In this document: positions 39,142-48,326 of the stretch, one piece after another
How positions within the stretch are numbered: position 1 is the stretch's first letter
Layout of the letters: the number at the start of each line of letters is the position of its first letter
Assembly (NCBI RefSeq): GCF_032027425.1
Contig: NZ_JAVSJA010000001.1
Location: 3,175,501-3,239,500 of the forward strand
Reading direction: 5' to 3'
Length of the DNA stretch: 64,000 nt
Origin: Microcystis wesenbergii NRERC-220
GTDB lineage: Bacteria > Cyanobacteriota > Cyanobacteriia > Cyanobacteriales > Microcystaceae
Notes under the pieces: generated by a model
Told to the model about the DNA's origin: nothing
Database searches by the model: none
What the model saw: the letters and a program-made list of their open reading frames with translations, nothing else
Position numbers and translations under genes: made by a program

Positions 39142-42100
39142 TTAATTCGATGGTTTTATTTTCCTAGTACACAGGGATAAAGCTTCTCGTTTTTCGGGAC
39201 GATTTTCGAGATAATCTCCTAACCAAAGACAACCTTGATCGAGCAATTTTTGTAAATAATTATATTCCGTTTCTAAAGGCCATCGATGCTTTTGACCATC
39301 CCTAGCAATAATCACAATCTCTCGACCATCAGGACTAAAAGCGATCCCATAGACGATATCTTCTTCTATTTTAAACTCCGAGCGCAAATTTCCGTCCATG
39401 TCCCAGCGTCTAGCTGTACCATCCCTTGAAATAGCGGCGATTTTTTCACCATCGGGACTAAAACTAACTCCATAAACGGGAAAAGAATCGGTTTTAATCT
39501 CCTTTAAAATATTACCCTGCAAATCCCAAATTTTAATCTTTCCCCGGGCAGCCGTAGCAATTTTTTGTTGATCGGGAGAAAACACCAAATCATAGATAAT
39601 ATTATCATCGGCTCTCCAGGAATTAATTAATTGAGGCCGATAATTACTTAAATGCCAGTATTGAACTTTTCCCTCGCTTGTTCCCGTGATTATTGCTGTT
39701 CCCTCTCCATTAAAAGCAAGACTATAAATCGGTACTTGACTGGCAGTAAATTCTTGAAGCATTGTTCCTTTTTGACTCCAGATTTGGACTTTTCCATTTC
39801 TTCCTGTAATCGCCATCTGATTACCATCGGGATGAAAAGCTATACTATAGATTGAGCGCATTTTTGTGGCAAATTCTCTAATTTTTTTCCCCTGGTAATT
39901 GAGTAAAGTAATCTGACCATCTTTGTTAGCAATAGCGATAATATTGCCCTGAGAATTAATGCTAACACTGGTATTATCGGCCTTAGCTTGATTTAAATTG
40001 TTCAGCTGCCAAATTTTAGCCGTTTCATCACTCGATCCAGTTACCACCTCTTTTCCATCTTGACTAAATACAGCAGTAAAAACTGATTCTTGATGTCCTC
40101 TAAGAGTGGTTATTTCTTCCCCTTGCATTCCCCAAATTTTAGCACTACCGTCACTAGATGCGGTAATTATAAACTGGCCATCAGGGCTAAAATTAACACT
40201 GTTGACAAAATCTTGATGTCCCTGTAAACTAGCTATTAAATTTCCCTGTAAATCCCAGATTTTAGCAGTTTTATCTGCCGCTGCTCCGGCAAATTTTTTA
40301 CCGTCAGGACTAAAATTAACACTATAAAAAGCCTCAATATTTTCTTTACCCAAACTCAAGATAATTTGACCTGATAAATCCCAGATTTTAATCGTACCAT
40401 CCCGGGAAGCGGTGGCAATTTTTTGACCATCGGGACTAAAACTAGCTGCATCTATCGATCTTTTATGTCCCTTAAATACCTGTAAAGTTTGACCTGATAA
40501 ATTCCATAATCTAGCGGTTTTATCCCTGGAAGTAGTCACAATTTTTTGACCATCGGGACTAAAACTAACACTATAAACTGATTCTTGATGGTCAGAATAG
40601 GTGACTAAATTTTGCCCTTGCAAGTTCCAAATTTTGGCGGTTTTATCTTCGGAAGCGGTGGCGATTTTTTGACCATCTGGACTAAAACTAACACTATAAA
40701 CTGCCCCTTGATGACCTGTCAAAGTTTGAATATTCTCACCTTTTTTATTCCAAATTTTTACCGTCCCATCCTGAGAAGCAGTGGCGATTTTTTGACCATC
40801 TGGACTAAAACTAACACTATAAATAGTTCCCCGGTGTCCTTGCAGTTGGTTTTTTTCTTGAATGCGATCTAAAATTTGTTGTAGGGTAATAATTGGACTG
40901 GTAGCAGGATATTTACCCAAGATTTGCCCATCAGTAACGATATTTTTTAAACTATTTACTGCTTGCATGGCCGCAATTAAAGATTCTAGTTCTTCAAATT
41001 GAAATTGTTGCCAATAACTGTCACCATTGCGCTGTAGTTGAATACCCAATTGAGCGGTTTCTACTTGCTGCCACGCTTGTTTTACCTGAATAAAAGCTAA
41101 GAGAGAACCCAAAAGAGAAGCAATTAAAATTACCGAGCCAATTTGAATTCTCTTGGTGGCTTTTTGGTGAGCGATTGCTAGAATTTTATTAGCTTGCCTC
41201 TGGGTTTCTAGGCTAATTTCCGCCTCTCTTTTATCGAGATTTTGACTAGCAGTTAAAAACTGATAATCAAGATTACTTAAGCTTTTCCCCTGAGACCAAT
41301 CGAGGGCATTATTTAAAGCTTTTCCGCGTAAAAGCCGCGATTCATCGGTATAATTAGACTGTTGCCATGCGGCGATCGCTTCTGAGTAGGGACGCAATTG
41401 CTCTAATTGTTTTTCCACCCAATTAAAATTAAATATTTCTCGATAAATAGGATTATAAACTACTAATTGATTATCCTTTTTAACCACTAACCCCGATAAC
41501 CTTAATTCCCTTTGTTCTGGGCTATCATCGTACGCGATTGCCCCCTTTTCTAAAATTTGTTGATAGATACCTAACAAACGACCCGCTTTGTCTTGATTTC
41601 TTAACAAGCGATCGGCAATAGTTCGCAGATGAACTGGTTCATCTTGAGATTCCCAATTATTAATAATTTTCTCTTTGATCAGCGTCTCAATATCTAAATT
41701 AGTTTCCCGCAATAGCTGACAAATTTTCTGGGTTAAAAATGGCTGTCCTCCCGTCCAAAAAATAACTTTTTCTAACCAGTCGGGTTGATAATTACTTTGA
41801 CCGGATAATCCCGCGGCTAAAGGAGCAATTTCTGCAAGATTAAATCCTGTTAATTCGATCGCTTGGCCGATATTAAAAGATGTTTGGGTCTTTTCGCGAA
41901 TTAAATCTGCTGGGGTAGCAACACCGAATAAAGCGAAAGTAATTCTTTCATACTGGGAATTTTCCGCCCTTTGGTTATAACAATAACGAATCAGGGAAAA
42001 AAAGTCATCTAGAGAAAACTGTAAACTGAGAATTTTATCGATCTCGTCGATAAAAATATATATTTTCTCTCCCCGACAATAAACTAATAAAACTTCCTCA

Positions 42101-42465
42101 ATAAATTGTCCCAAACGCTGCACGGGGGGTAAATCCTCTCGCTCGCGCAACCAGGATTTAAGATTAATTTTTCCCGTCAGATTAAATCCTAAAAACAAAC
42201 GGGTGATCACGCCGTTATACCATTGGGATAAATTATCATTACTACCAATACTGGTTATATCTACCGCCGCACAATCCATGCCCGATTGCTGTAAAATATG
42301 GGTCACTCGTACCCTTAAACTGGATTTGCCCATCTGACGACAGTTAAAAACGTAGCAAAATTGACCATTTTTTAACGCCGTTAACAGTTCTCGATCGGCA
42401 TTTCTCTCGATATAGGTAGGATGGTTATAGGCAAGACTACCCCCAACACGATATTGATAATTCAT
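39142..42465 (-). CDS. AAA-like NTPase with transmembrane helix and WD40 propeller repeats
   Basis: 1107 residues. N-terminal AAA-like ATPase domain (1-350): Walker A NCRQMGKSSLR (about 41-51) and Walker B IYIFIDEIDKI (about 135-145). Then a linker, a transmembrane helix (about 442-462, VILIASLLGSLLAFI) and about 13-14 WD40 blades with SVSFSPDGQKIATAS and DKTAKIW motifs, enough for two propellers. The architecture resembles cyanobacterial STAND-type signalling proteins. The ligand and output are unknown. The blades near 40100-40850 are nearly identical in DNA, a sign of recent repeat amplification. Confidence 0.88.
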   Translation of the reverse strand: MNYQYRVGGSLAYNHPTYIERNADRELLTALKNGQFCYVFNCRQMGKSSLRVRVTHILQQSGMDCAAVDITSIGSNDNLSQWYNGVITRLFLGFNLTGKINLKSWLREREDLPPVQRLGQFIEEVLLVYCRGEKIYIFIDEIDKILSLQFSLDDFFSLIRYCYNQRAENSQYERITFALFGVATPADLIREKTQTSFNIGQAIELTGFNLAEIAPLAAGLSGQSNYQPDWLEKVIFWTGGQPFLTQKICQLLRETNLDIETLIKEKIINNWESQDEPVHLRTIADRLLRNQDKAGRLLGIYQQILEKGAIAYDDSPEQRELRLSGLVVKKDNQLVVYNPIYREIFNFNWVEKQLEQLRPYSEAIAAWQQSNYTDESRLLRGKALNNALDWSQGKSLSNLDYQFLTASQNLDKREAEISLETQRQANKILAIAHQKATKRIQIGSVILIASLLGSLLAFIQVKQAWQQVETAQLGIQLQRNGDSYWQQFQFEELESLIAAMQAVNSLKNIVTDGQILGKYPATSPIITLQQILDRIQEKNQLQGHRGTIYSVSFSPDGQKIATASQDGTVKIWNKKGENIQTLTGHQGAVYSVSFSPDGQKIATASEDKTAKIWNLQGQNLVTYSDHQESVYSVSFSPDGQKIVTTSRDKTARLWNLSGQTLQVFKGHKRSIDAASFSPDGQKIATASRDGTIKIWDLSGQIILSLGKENIEAFYSVNFSPDGKKFAGAAADKTAKIWDLQGNLIASLQGHQDFVNSVNFSPDGQFIITASSDGSAKIWGMQGEEITTLRGHQESVFTAVFSQDGKEVVTGSSDETAKIWQLNNLNQAKADNTSVSINSQGNIIAIANKDGQITLLNYQGKKIREFATKMRSIYSIAFHPDGNQMAITGRNGKVQIWSQKGTMLQEFTASQVPIYSLAFNGEGTAIITGTSEGKVQYWHLSNYRPQLINSWRADDNIIYDLVFSPDQQKIATAARGKIKIWDLQGNILKEIKTDSFPVYGVSFSPDGEKIAAISRDGTARRWDMDGNLRSEFKIEEDIVYGIAFSPDGREIVIIARDGQKHRWPLETEYNYLQKLLDQGCLWLGDYLENRPEKREALSLCTRKIKPSN

Positions 42466-42579
42466 TATCCTTAAACAAAATTATTTCAATGTCACCAACG
42501 GAAATAAAATAGACAATTGTGATGGAGATATCTATAATGCAAGGATAATCGCTATTGACAACCTATCCCCAAGGCAATT

Positions 42580-42936
42580 ATGAAGAAAACTTTTTTCACC
42601 TCCATCGCCGTTAGTGCCACCCTCGTCAGTGGTATTGTTTTAGGTACTCTTGATGCTGGCAGTGCCTCCGCTTGTGCTTTCGCTAAAGCTAAAGGCATTT
42701 TTGGCAGCAATACCACCTTCCCTGTCGATGCTAACAAACTTATTTTAGGGGTTGCCGCCGCTACAGGAGCAATCACCGTAGCTGGTGTTTTAAGCTACCG
42801 TCGTTTTCACTCCGGGCAGCCTCCTGAAGATGCCGCCGCTAAGCTGCCGTCGGTATTTCCTATCCCCATTCCCCCCGCAGCTTTAAATGCGGAAGTGGAG
42901 GCGGAAGAAGCGGCAGAAACCAGCAAAATCTCCTAA
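42580..42936 (+). CDS. Small secreted or membrane protein of unknown function
   Basis: 118 residues: signal peptide (FFTSIAVSATLVSGIVLGTL, cleavage likely after ASA), a second hydrophobic segment (LILGVAAATGAITVAGVLSY, about 55-74) and an acidic C-terminal tail rich in Glu and Ala. I do not recognise a family. It diverges from the AAA-WD40 gene (114 bp) and ends in a strong terminator. The reverse frame over the same bases is an Ala/Leu artefact. Confidence 0.65.
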   Translation: MKKTFFTSIAVSATLVSGIVLGTLDAGSASACAFAKAKGIFGSNTTFPVDANKLILGVAAATGAITVAGVLSYRRFHSGQPPEDAAAKLPSVFPIPIPPAALNAEVEAEEAAETSKIS

Positions 42937-42957
42937 AAATCGGCTATATTTCCTCAA

Positions 42958-43006
42958 AAAAGGTGTTGGCATCCCCGCAGCTTTCCCGCTAGGCAACACC
43001 TTTTTC
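42958..43006. terminator. Terminator with stem AAAGGTGTTG / CAACACCTTT
   Basis: An inverted repeat flanks about 24 bases and is followed by T5; A-tracts on the other side let it work in both directions. It lies 22 bp after the small secreted protein gene. Confidence 0.8.
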
Positions 43007-43089
43007 TGCCTAATTGTGTCCCAGTTATCAGAATTTCCAGCCATTTTTAAGTTATGTTAAAAAGTGCAACCCTACCACCAGAGGTAAAG

Positions 43090-43290
43090 ATGGGCAACTC
43101 CACCACATTTTCTGACACCCCACTTCACAAAGATCATCACACTTGGGAGCATTTAAAACAAGCCATCGCCGCTAGTTCCGGTTTTCGGCGTTGGCAGCAA
43201 GAACAACTAGAATCAGGTAAAAATAGAGACGATGCTGATGCTCGCATTTGTTCCTATCTACGGGAAACTTTAGAAACTTTAGCCTACTAG
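43090..43290 (+). CDS. Small conserved cyanobacterial protein
   Basis: 66 residues from ATG 43090, preceded by AGAGG at five bases; an in-frame ATG 12 codons earlier is less likely. MGNSTTFSDTPLHKDHHTWE then HLKQAIAASSGFRRWQQEQL ends YLRETLETLAY. Charged and helical, with no cysteine or membrane segment. The FRRWQ pattern suggests a soluble helical protein of unknown role. A terminator follows at once. Confidence 0.65.
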   Translation: MGNSTTFSDTPLHKDHHTWEHLKQAIAASSGFRRWQQEQLESGKNRDDADARICSYLRETLETLAY

Positions 43291-43296
43291 ATTGAT

Positions 43297-43330
43297 GCTC
43301 CCCAGCTATGACGGCATGGGGACTTTTTTT
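43297..43330 (+). terminator. Rho-independent terminator
   Basis: TCCCCA / TGGGGA stem with a 12-base loop followed by ACTTTTTTTT. It closes the small gene at 43090. Confidence 0.82.
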
Positions 43331-43696
43331 TGTCCGTTTAAGCTAATTTGCGGGCATTATTTTCTGCGCGCCTCGTAACCCAACAACCAGACAAAAGCGA
43401 CAATTAAAGGCAGCAAATAATAAATAGCTCGATAGGCGATTAAAGAACCTAAAAGCTCGGCATTAGATACATATTCGGGGCGCAATCTCAGCATGATAAA
43501 CTCAAAAACACCTATTCCCCCCGGCACGTTGCTTAATACCCCTGCCGTCATGGCAAATACATAGAGACCGAAAAATCCTAAAAACGAAGTATTGTAGCTG
43601 CCCGGGAGAAGAAGATATAGAACTCTAGCGGCTAATATCCAATCAATAAAAGTCAACAAAATCAAAGCTAGAGAAAGATTACAAGAGGGTAAATAG

Positions 43697-44870
43697 CAGA
43701 AACGTTGAATCCTGTAATAAAACTTTACATTGACAAGCATAATACCCCTATAACATCAAATTTTAAATTGAATAGACAATCCTCCGGAACCAGTGTACAT
43801 AGCTAATATGTTGACACATGAAACTCTGTAAATAGCGCAGTTTGTCTAATAAGCTTTTCCCAAATCCTTCTTCAATATCTATTAGCTGTAGAATCAGATA
43901 AGCGATAATGCAACTATAGATCTGTAGGCGGATTCCGTTCTCGTTTTTAGTGATTAGATTATCCAACTTTAGATGCATTTTTAAAAATTTCCACAGCAGT
44001 TCTATTTGCCATCTTTGGATGTAAATTTCGGCAACTTCTTCATTACTAACTGCTCCTTCTCCTTCTAGAGGTAAATCTGTCGCCAGCCGAAATTCTGTTT
44101 GACTTTCTAGGTCGCAAAAAGCGACTACTCTTACTTCTATTTGTCTTTTATCTTTTCCGAGTTTACACTTGCCATTTTCGAGCATCTCTAGGCTAATATT
44201 ATTTTTCACTCTCAAGACAAAATGCTTGTCACTACTCTCTAATAATTCGGTGATTCTTTGATTAGACGCAAATCCTCTATCCATTGCTCCAACTCCATTT
44301 ACAGGAATTGCTTCTATCGTTTTTCCTCCTTCTTTTGAGTCATGACCTTGACCAAAATGGATGAGTATTCCGACCACCTCTGTTGTGATACTATTAAGAC
44401 CAGAGAATAGTTTTACTTGATGCCATCCCTGGGACCATAGTAATTTACTGGTTAAGCTAATTATTGTTGAGTCAATAGGAAATAAAGCTCGCGCATTCTC
44501 TATTCCTTTTTTGGCAACTAAACGCTTATTTAATTCGACAATGACTTTCTCAAATGGACTTGTTTCTCTAATTTTGCTTGCCTTAGAAAATGTGGATAAA
44601 TTTACATTAATTCCTTGAAGTACCATTCTACTGCATAAGTCCCTCATACTGACGATGCTTTTATCTAAAGCAAAACCAATCCAACAGGACAAAAATGTAA
44701 AAGTATCTAAAGCGGGGTAGTCATTTTTAGGCAGTGGTTTGAGAAGCTCTTTTATGAGTTTTGAAAAATTCGTCATCAGGGCAAACTCCCTATTGTGAGG
44801 GGAATAAGTTGTCTAGATTCTATCTATAATAGCATTTTTTTTCTGACTTTTCTCAACGTTCAACACTTCT
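43697..44870 (-). mobile_element. Intact IS4-family insertion sequence, 1174 bp
   Basis: Bounded by a perfect 10-bp target duplication GGGTAAATAG (43687-43696 and 44871-44880). The terminal inverted repeats are imperfect: CAGAAACGTTGAATCC at the left and, read inward from the right, AGAAGTGTTGAACGTTG. It encodes one full-length transposase. The perfect target copies point to a recent insertion into the YbhN-like gene. Confidence 0.93.
43763..44776 (-). CDS. IS4-family transposase
   Basis: 337 residues with the DDE triad of IS4 enzymes: PIDSTIISL (first Asp), GAMDRGFASN (second Asp) and the YREK signature YIQRWQIELLWKFLKMHLKL (Tyr, Arg, Glu, Lys). No internal stop or frameshift, so it is probably active. 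The N-terminal part (FTFLSCWIGFALDKSIVSMR) is the usual helical DNA-binding region. It lies within the 1174-bp element. Confidence 0.93.
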   Translation of the reverse strand: MTNFSKLIKELLKPLPKNDYPALDTFTFLSCWIGFALDKSIVSMRDLCSRMVLQGINVNLSTFSKASKIRETSPFEKVIVELNKRLVAKKGIENARALFPIDSTIISLTSKLLWSQGWHQVKLFSGLNSITTEVVGILIHFGQGHDSKEGGKTIEAIPVNGVGAMDRGFASNQRITELLESSDKHFVLRVKNNISLEMLENGKCKLGKDKRQIEVRVVAFCDLESQTEFRLATDLPLEGEGAVSNEEVAEIYIQRWQIELLWKFLKMHLKLDNLITKNENGIRLQIYSCIIAYLILQLIDIEEGFGKSLLDKLRYLQSFMCQHISYVHWFRRIVYSI

Positions 44871-45073
44871 GGGTAAATAGATATTTTCTTTGCCGATTCT
44901 TATGGATTTTTTATAGGTGATAGTCAACAAAAAATATCCCGTAACCAGCAATAAAAAAATTACTCCTAAAGGTTTGGTACTTAAAAAAGGTAATTTTAAC
45001 AGTTGAGGAATCCTTTGGGGATCGAGGAGGAAACTTAAACCACCAATCCCTAACATTCCTAACCAAAAGCTTA

Positions 45074-45269
45074 TAGCGTTTTTCAGTCTGCTGAGGTACA
45101 AAAGTTATGGGTTTTAGGCAAAAGGCAAGAGGCAAAAGTCAAAAGGGAAGAAAAATATGTGTACCTCACTAGCTTATAGCGGTGTGCAGTCGTATTAGGT
45201 ACAGTGTCACAAGCTATAAACCATGCTAGGCAAAGCTTGGTCTGTATCTCACTCAAGCGCTTACCGCTA
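45074..45269. mobile_element. Composite 196-bp MITE inserted in the YbhN-like gene
   Basis: Flanked by TA (45072-45073, 45270-45271). Its left 105 bp match the 20497 MITE (TATAGCGTTTTTCAGTCTGC). The right part from about 45175 begins TATAGCGGTG and ends ACCGCTATA, a second TIR pair. So either one MITE inserted into another, or a recombinant formed. Precise removal leaving one TA restores the host reading frame. Confidence 0.85.
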
Positions 45270-45700
45270 TAAATGGGTAAAAGTAATAACTTTGGCAATG
45301 TCCACCACCCCCACCCCCGCAGGAGTATAGAAACGATAACGGATCGCCGTCCCAGAAAATAAGGTTAAACCAATGGTATTACCAAGGGCATAACTGATAA
45401 AAGCAGTGCGGATAATAGTGCCTAAAGCTAAGGGATGCTTGATATAATAAAAACCTAGGCGATCATAACCCGTCATCGACAAATAACCCAAAGCCATCCA
45501 AAAAATAGCTTCTAGCTTACGACTTGTGGTAATATGATCCAAACTAGCCAAGAGTTGGGCAAAAGTGTAGTGTTTAAATTCTTGACTAATTGCCCAGACC
45601 GCTAGAATAAATAAACTCAAGGACAGGATAATCGGAACAAAACGCCAGATTTTTTTATACATCTTACTTTTTACGAATTACTTCTGACTAATTAAAATTA

Positions 45701-46081
45701 ATGAGAAAATCAAAACTAGATTTAGCTAAACATTTAAACCGATCCCCAAAAAGAAAATATAATAAATTCCTGATCCCCTCCTTATCTTTAACAATTATTC
45801 TGGGTTTATCTTATCTAGTTTACACCAATCTTCCTTGGACTTTCCGTCTTTTTATCCCTTGGGTGACTAAAGGGGGTGATGTGGACATAGACAAAATTCC
45901 TGCCACATTTTATTCAGAACTTAATCAATTATGTTTGGTGGCTGATAGTGCGGGGGACGTAAAAACGAGAAACCATACAGAAATTGCTGAATCTCTTGGT
46001 CCATTTAAATGTACATTGATTAATGGTGGTCAAGAATGGTTAATAGAAATGCGGATAATAGTGCCTAAAGCTAAGAGATGA
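45701..46081 (+). pseudogene. 3'-truncated copy of the 46904 gene
   Basis: The first 115 residues (MRKSKLDLAKHLNRSPKRKY to GGQEWLIE) match the 170-residue protein at 46904 closely. At 46049 the sequence switches to the reverse complement of the YbhN-like gene, giving an alien tail MRIIVPKAKR. So this copy lost its last 55 residues at a duplication junction. It retains the promoter side shared with the divergent YbhN-like gene. Confidence 0.85.
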
Positions 46082-46305
46082 TTGATATAATAAAAACCTA
46101 GGCGATCATAACCCGTCATCGACAAATAACCCAAAGCCATCCAAAAAATAGCTTCTAGCTTATGACTTGTGGTAAGATGATTTAAACTAGCCAACAGTTG
46201 GGCAAAAGTGTAGTGTTTAAATTCTTGACTAATTGCCCAGACCGCTAGAATAAACAAACTCAAGGACAGGACAATCGGAGCAAAACGCAGGATTTTTTTA
46301 TACAT
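46049..46305 (-). pseudogene. Duplicate of the YbhN-like gene 5' end
   Basis: Residues 1-86 (MYKKILRFAPIVLSLSLFIL to LALGTIIR) repeat the N-terminus at 45662 with scattered changes and then run into the neighbouring truncated gene. Junction near 46049. It is the second half of a tandem duplication whose unit covers the start of this gene, the intergenic promoter region and the start of the divergent gene. Confidence 0.88.
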
Positions 46306-46339
46306 CTTATTCTTGACGAATTACTTCTGACTGAAAATT

Positions 46340-46894
46340 ACTGGAAGCCTTAATAGAAAACGGTTTTGGGACTTTTTTAGCCCAAAAAGTGCAAGAAACA
46401 AACGTTGAGAAATCGAAATAGAGACTCAAAACCCTTGCACTTTCCAGATACCAGTGCGCGAGGCCATTCTGTTATTCTGACTTCCCCTCCTGACGACCGA
46501 CTCCTGACGACCGACCCCGTTCGCCTGAGCGCCCGACAAAAGCTCACGCGGCGGTTCGACAGGCGGTTCGGCGGTTCGGCGGTTCGGCTGATCTCACCGT
46601 CGAAGCCTGAGCGTTCGACAAAAGCTCACGCGGCTCGACTGAGCTCGCCGAACGTCCGAAGTCTCACCGTCGAAGCCTGAGCGTTCGACAAAAGCTCACG
46701 CGGCTCGACTGAGCTCGCCGAACGTCCGAAGTCTCACCGTCGAAGCCTCACCGTCCGCTCGACTGAGCGTTCGACAAAAGCTCACGCGGCTCGACTGAGC
46801 TCGCCGAACGTCCGAAGTCTCGCCGAACGTCCGAAGTCTCACGGCCGAAGCCTGACTCCTAACCCCACCAACAAACTTTTTCAGCAAACCCTAA
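46340..46894. repeat. GC-rich insertion with ~70-bp tandem repeats and a MITE end
   Basis: Interrupts the duplicated promoter region between TACTTCTGACT and AATTAAAATTC. From 46592 a 70-bp unit (TCTCACCGTCGAAGCCTGAG...) repeats at 46662 and 46732, with further partial copies to about 46855. The composition is far richer in G+C than the flanks. It ends with CAACAAACTTTTTCAGCAAA and CCCTAA, the MITE family seen at 14197 and 33782. No credible gene is inside; the open frames are repeat artefacts. Confidence 0.8.
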
Positions 46895-46903
46895 TTAAAA
46901 TTC

Positions 46904-47416
46904 ATGAGAAAATCAAAGCTAGATTTAGCTAAACATTTAAATCGCTACCAAAAAAAGAAATATAATAAATTCCTGATTTCCTCCTTATATTTAACAATTA
47001 TTCTGGGTTTATCTTATTTATCTTATCTAGTTTACCTCAATCTTCCTTGGTCTTTCCATCTTTTTATGCGTTGGGTGACTAAAGGGGGTGATTTAGACAA
47101 AATTCCTGCCAAATTTTATGCAGAACTTAATCAATTGTGTTTGAGGGCAGATAGTGCGGGGAAAGTAAAAACGAGAAACTATACAGAAAATCCAGAAATT
47201 GCCGAATCTCTTGGTACATTTAGATGTACTTTAGTTAATGGTGGTCAAGAATGGTTAATAGAAGATTATAAATCTTTCAATTCTGCCGATGAAGCGATTT
47301 TAGGCACTGAGTTAGCGGTTTTTATCGCCGAGATTTTGGGAACAGATTATAGTTATAACATTCGCGCTTATATTCCCAATACTAACTATCAAGTAACTCC
47401 CAAAACCAAGTCCTAG
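46904..47416 (+). CDS. Single-pass membrane protein of unknown function
   Basis: 170 residues: a basic N-terminus (MRKSKLDLAKHLNRYQKKKY), one transmembrane helix (about 27-47, YLTIILGLSYLSYLVYL), then a soluble domain with two Cys (LNQLCLRADSAGK, FRCTLVNGGQEWLIEDY) and ending TNYQVTPKTKS. I do not recognise a family. It is the complete version of the gene truncated at 45701. Its promoter region has been invaded by the GC-rich repeat insertion, so expression may be altered. Confidence 0.7.
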   Translation: MRKSKLDLAKHLNRYQKKKYNKFLISSLYLTIILGLSYLSYLVYLNLPWSFHLFMRWVTKGGDLDKIPAKFYAELNQLCLRADSAGKVKTRNYTENPEIAESLGTFRCTLVNGGQEWLIEDYKSFNSADEAILGTELAVFIAEILGTDYSYNIRAYIPNTNYQVTPKTKS

Positions 47417-47453
47417 ACTAGGGATGGGTTTCTCACCCATCCTTAGAAAAAAA

Positions 47454-48326
47454 TTAGTTTTCCGATACGGGTTTGGGTCGGGAAGGCCGAGGGATAGGGG
47501 ATTGTCCGGGGGGAAAAGGTCGCTTTTCTCCTTCCCCTTCCGGTCGAGAATATCTATCGGCCGAGGGACGACGATTTTTATCAAAAGGCTTTTTAAAACC
47601 TCCCTTACCCGTCGGTTTTTTCTTGCTGGCAAAACCTAGGTCTAAACCTTCCAAAATAGTTAAGGCATCCCCTTTAAGTTGTACCTGAAAATCCCAAAAA
47701 CGACTGACCGGTTTACTGGGTAAAGTACCGCGCAATTTTAGTTTAAAAAACTTGGGTTTTTCCGCTTCAGTTTTAGGCATTTGTCGGATTTTGACCACTA
47801 CCGCTTGATTTTCCCGTTCGGTAAAGATGACTTCGCCTCGAATCGAGAAATAACCTGGGGTAGAAGCGAGGAGAGGTTCTATCTCTCGATCATCCTCTTT
47901 TTTCAGGGTTGCTGGCTCCCAAACACCGACAATCTGAACATGAAGGGCATCATTTTCCTGACGGGTGCGCGGATAAACCACCCACAGATGGGGTTTTTCC
48001 AGATCGAGATGATTTTTGACCAAACTGATCACCCGACCGAGAATCACAGAATCGATCAGAGTACCATCGGCAGTTAAAATATTGCCTTTAGTTAATTGTT
48101 CCTCCGATCGCTGATAATGGCCATAGACGAGACCGATCGCCCGATACTGCCGCAGATGACTGGGAGGGGGGATCGGTTGTTGACGTTTGACTTCTGCGGG
48201 GGTGGCTGACTCTACGGCTAAATCAGCCTCAGTATGGGGGGATTCAAGGGGGACTTCCTGAATTTCCACTTCAGGAGTCGGGGGGGTTTTCGGTGATTCG
48301 GTAAACCGATTCCCAGTACGATTCAT
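47454..48326 (-). CDS. Conserved cyanobacterial protein with basic low-complexity tail
   Basis: 290 residues. A Pro/Glu-rich N-terminal 60 residues, a globular beta-rich core (about 60-225: AIGLVYGHYQRSEEQLTKGN, LWVVYPRTRQENDALHVQIV, FKLKLRGTLPSKPVSRFWDF) and a basic Gly/Lys/Arg/Pro tail (KKKPTGKGGFKKPFDKNRRP). The tail suggests RNA or DNA binding, which is inference. I know no functional name. It is convergent with the 46904 gene, 37 bp between stops, with a GGATGGGT / ACCCATCC hairpin in the gap. Confidence 0.7.
   Translation of the reverse strand: MNRTGNRFTESPKTPPTPEVEIQEVPLESPHTEADLAVESATPAEVKRQQPIPPPSHLRQYRAIGLVYGHYQRSEEQLTKGNILTADGTLIDSVILGRVISLVKNHLDLEKPHLWVVYPRTRQENDALHVQIVGVWEPATLKKEDDREIEPLLASTPGYFSIRGEVIFTERENQAVVVKIRQMPKTEAEKPKFFKLKLRGTLPSKPVSRFWDFQVQLKGDALTILEGLDLGFASKKKPTGKGGFKKPFDKNRRPSADRYSRPEGEGEKRPFPPGQSPIPRPSRPKPVSEN

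Larger units (their letters stand above)
43357..45662 (-). pseudogene. YbhN/LPG-synthase-TM-type membrane protein gene, broken by two insertions
   Basis: Three pieces of one gene: 45662-45272 (MYKKIWRFVPIILSLSLFIL, YDRLGFYYIKHPLALG, TIGLTLFSGTAIRYRFY), 45073-44881 (SFWLGMLGIGGLSFLLDPQR) and 43696-43357 (LTFIDWILAARVLYLLLPGS, AGVLSNVPGGIGVFEFIML). The family is the UPF0104 lysylphosphatidylglycerol-synthase membrane region, often a lipid flippase domain. Removing the MITE with one TA and the IS with one 10-bp target copy gives exactly 924 bp, a 307-codon frame with THL-SFWLG and IYLP-SCNLS restored. So the damage is recent and due only to the insertions. Confidence 0.9.

Noticed and set aside
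46405-46887. Open frames on both strands of the GC-rich block
   Set aside because: They follow the 70-bp repeat and have no start signal or similarity.
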